Shown: in pieces, positions 63,401 through 64,000 of the stretch
How the letters are laid out: each line of letters opens with the position of its first letter
Position numbering within the stretch: the stretch's first letter is position 1
Origin: Himantopus leucocephalus
Taxonomy: Eukaryota; Chordata; Aves; Charadriiformes; Recurvirostridae
Assembly: GCA_003993805.1 (NCBI GenBank)
Contig: RSEF01000003.1
Coordinates: 102,507,386-102,571,385 of the forward strand
Reading direction: 5' to 3'
Length of the DNA stretch: 64,000 nt
The notes under the pieces: generated by a model
Seen by the model: only the letters and a program-made list of their open reading frames with translations
Databases searched by the model: none
What the model was told of the DNA's origin: nothing
Program-made: the position numbers and the translations under genes

Positions 63401-64000
63401 AAAAAGTGCGTAAATATTTGAAAGAAGCTAGGTATAAGAGAGAAAAGAAGGATTAAAATCTGAATATCTTGGGGACGGGGGAAGAACGCTTTGTAAAATT
63501 GATACTTGAGATATCTATATGAACTTCTGCACTGTTAGTCAGTTTTGTGACATATTGATGCATCATTTTTTTTTCCCTCTCCTGCAGCAAGTCAACTGAA
63601 TTAAAATAGGGGTGTGGTTTTTTTCTTGAACAGGGTAAGATTTTTTTAATGACAGCTTTAAAGTAGGTAAGAATTAAAGGGAAAAATGAGTTTGGTAGTC
63701 TTCTGGCTTTAGAAGTTAAATTAGATTGTTCAAGTTCACTATGATACAGATCAGCATTTGGGGTTTTTTTAAAAAACGTAAAAGGATGGATTGTTGAGAG
63801 AAGGGTATGGTGTACAGGGGGTTTTGGGTGATAATAAAGGTGGCTATTAGCTAGAGTGCTACAGTTACATTTTAATTGGTTAATGCTCAGTCTCTGAAAA
63901 TTTACATGCACTTGTTTGCCTCTGATATTTATGAATATCTTAAAGTTGTTCAATGAAGCAGAAATCAAATAATTTGCTTCACAGTGGCCCAGAAATAAAA
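57410..64000 (+). other. EIPR1: EIPR1 intron 3 (partial, at least 6.6 kb)
   Basis: AT-rich intron with one solo LTR (61298-61886) and a pair of adjacent caatattg palindromes at 62801-62820. A 171-codon minus-strand frame at 63453-63968 lacks family similarity and seems to be chance. Confidence 0.8.
61298..61886 (-). mobile_element. Solo LTR of an avian ERV (5-bp TSD gtgcc)
   Basis: A 589-bp LTR flanked by the direct repeat gtgcc at 61293-61297 and 61887-61891. On the minus strand it starts cgtcacgtttcatctgg (ancestral TG mutated to CG), carries a TATA box ctcagtatataaag at 61629-61616 and an ATTAAA polyadenylation signal at 61431-61426, and ends ggttaaaccacgaca. The right-hand text, gtggtttaaccccagcc on plus, is a hallmark of abundant bird LTRs. 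No internal viral genes are present, so recombination between two LTRs has removed them. The 5-bp duplication suits an ERVL-type integrase. Confidence 0.9.

Noticed and set aside
63453..63968. 171-codon minus-strand open frame
   Set aside because: Composition follows AT-rich intron (Asn, Lys, Ser, Phe rich), with no recognisable motif or domain and no splice context.

Overview
The window is vertebrate nuclear DNA, almost certainly from a bird. The evidence is CR1-type LINE 3' ends on both strands, two copies of typical avian ERV LTR families, and multi-kilobase introns in AT-rich DNA around a single sharp CpG island. It carries no bacterial genes, operons or CRISPR arrays. Most long open frames in it are chance or splice-shadow frames.

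Layout: two protein-coding genes sit head to head across a shared CpG-island promoter at about 37.56-38.40 kb. To the left, on the minus strand, is TRAPPC12 (TRAPP III tethering-complex subunit). Eight coding exons were placed by joining conserved protein segments to AG/GT splice sites in compatible phase: 37292-36081 (start codon and long acidic N-terminus), 31541-31425, 22738-22625, 21759-21621, 12908-12836, 8861-8788 and 1449-1351, with one further exon (expected length 3n+2 nt) missing between 21621 and 12908. That interval holds a 100-N gap at 17987-18086. The last TPR exons lie to the left of position 1. To the right, on the plus strand, is EIPR1 (formerly TSSC1, a WD40 protein of the EARP/GARP tethers). 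Its first three coding exons are at 38186-38227, 52686-52769 and 57277-57409, and the rest lies beyond 64000.

Both genes act in membrane tethering around the Golgi, trans-Golgi network and endosomes. Sharing one promoter (NRF1 palindrome, ETS site, CpG island) fits housekeeping co-expression. A perfect pentanucleotide array, (GTGCC)12, lies 12 nt upstream of the EIPR1 start codon in a frame that stays open.

Introns hold CR1 fragments (16.5, 43.2, 47.7, 56.1-56.6 kb), a degraded LTR at 53.4-54.2 kb, a solo LTR with a 5-bp target-site duplication at 61.3-61.9 kb, short tandem repeats and two unexplained coding-like or CpG-bearing patches (44.7-45.2 and 46.8-47.0 kb). Four single-N positions are flanked by long near-identical direct copies and look like unmerged contig or allele overlaps, not real tandem duplications. 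I found no convincing new biological system. The best leads are the 5'-UTR repeat, the missing exon and the minus-strand coding-like block in EIPR1 intron 1.
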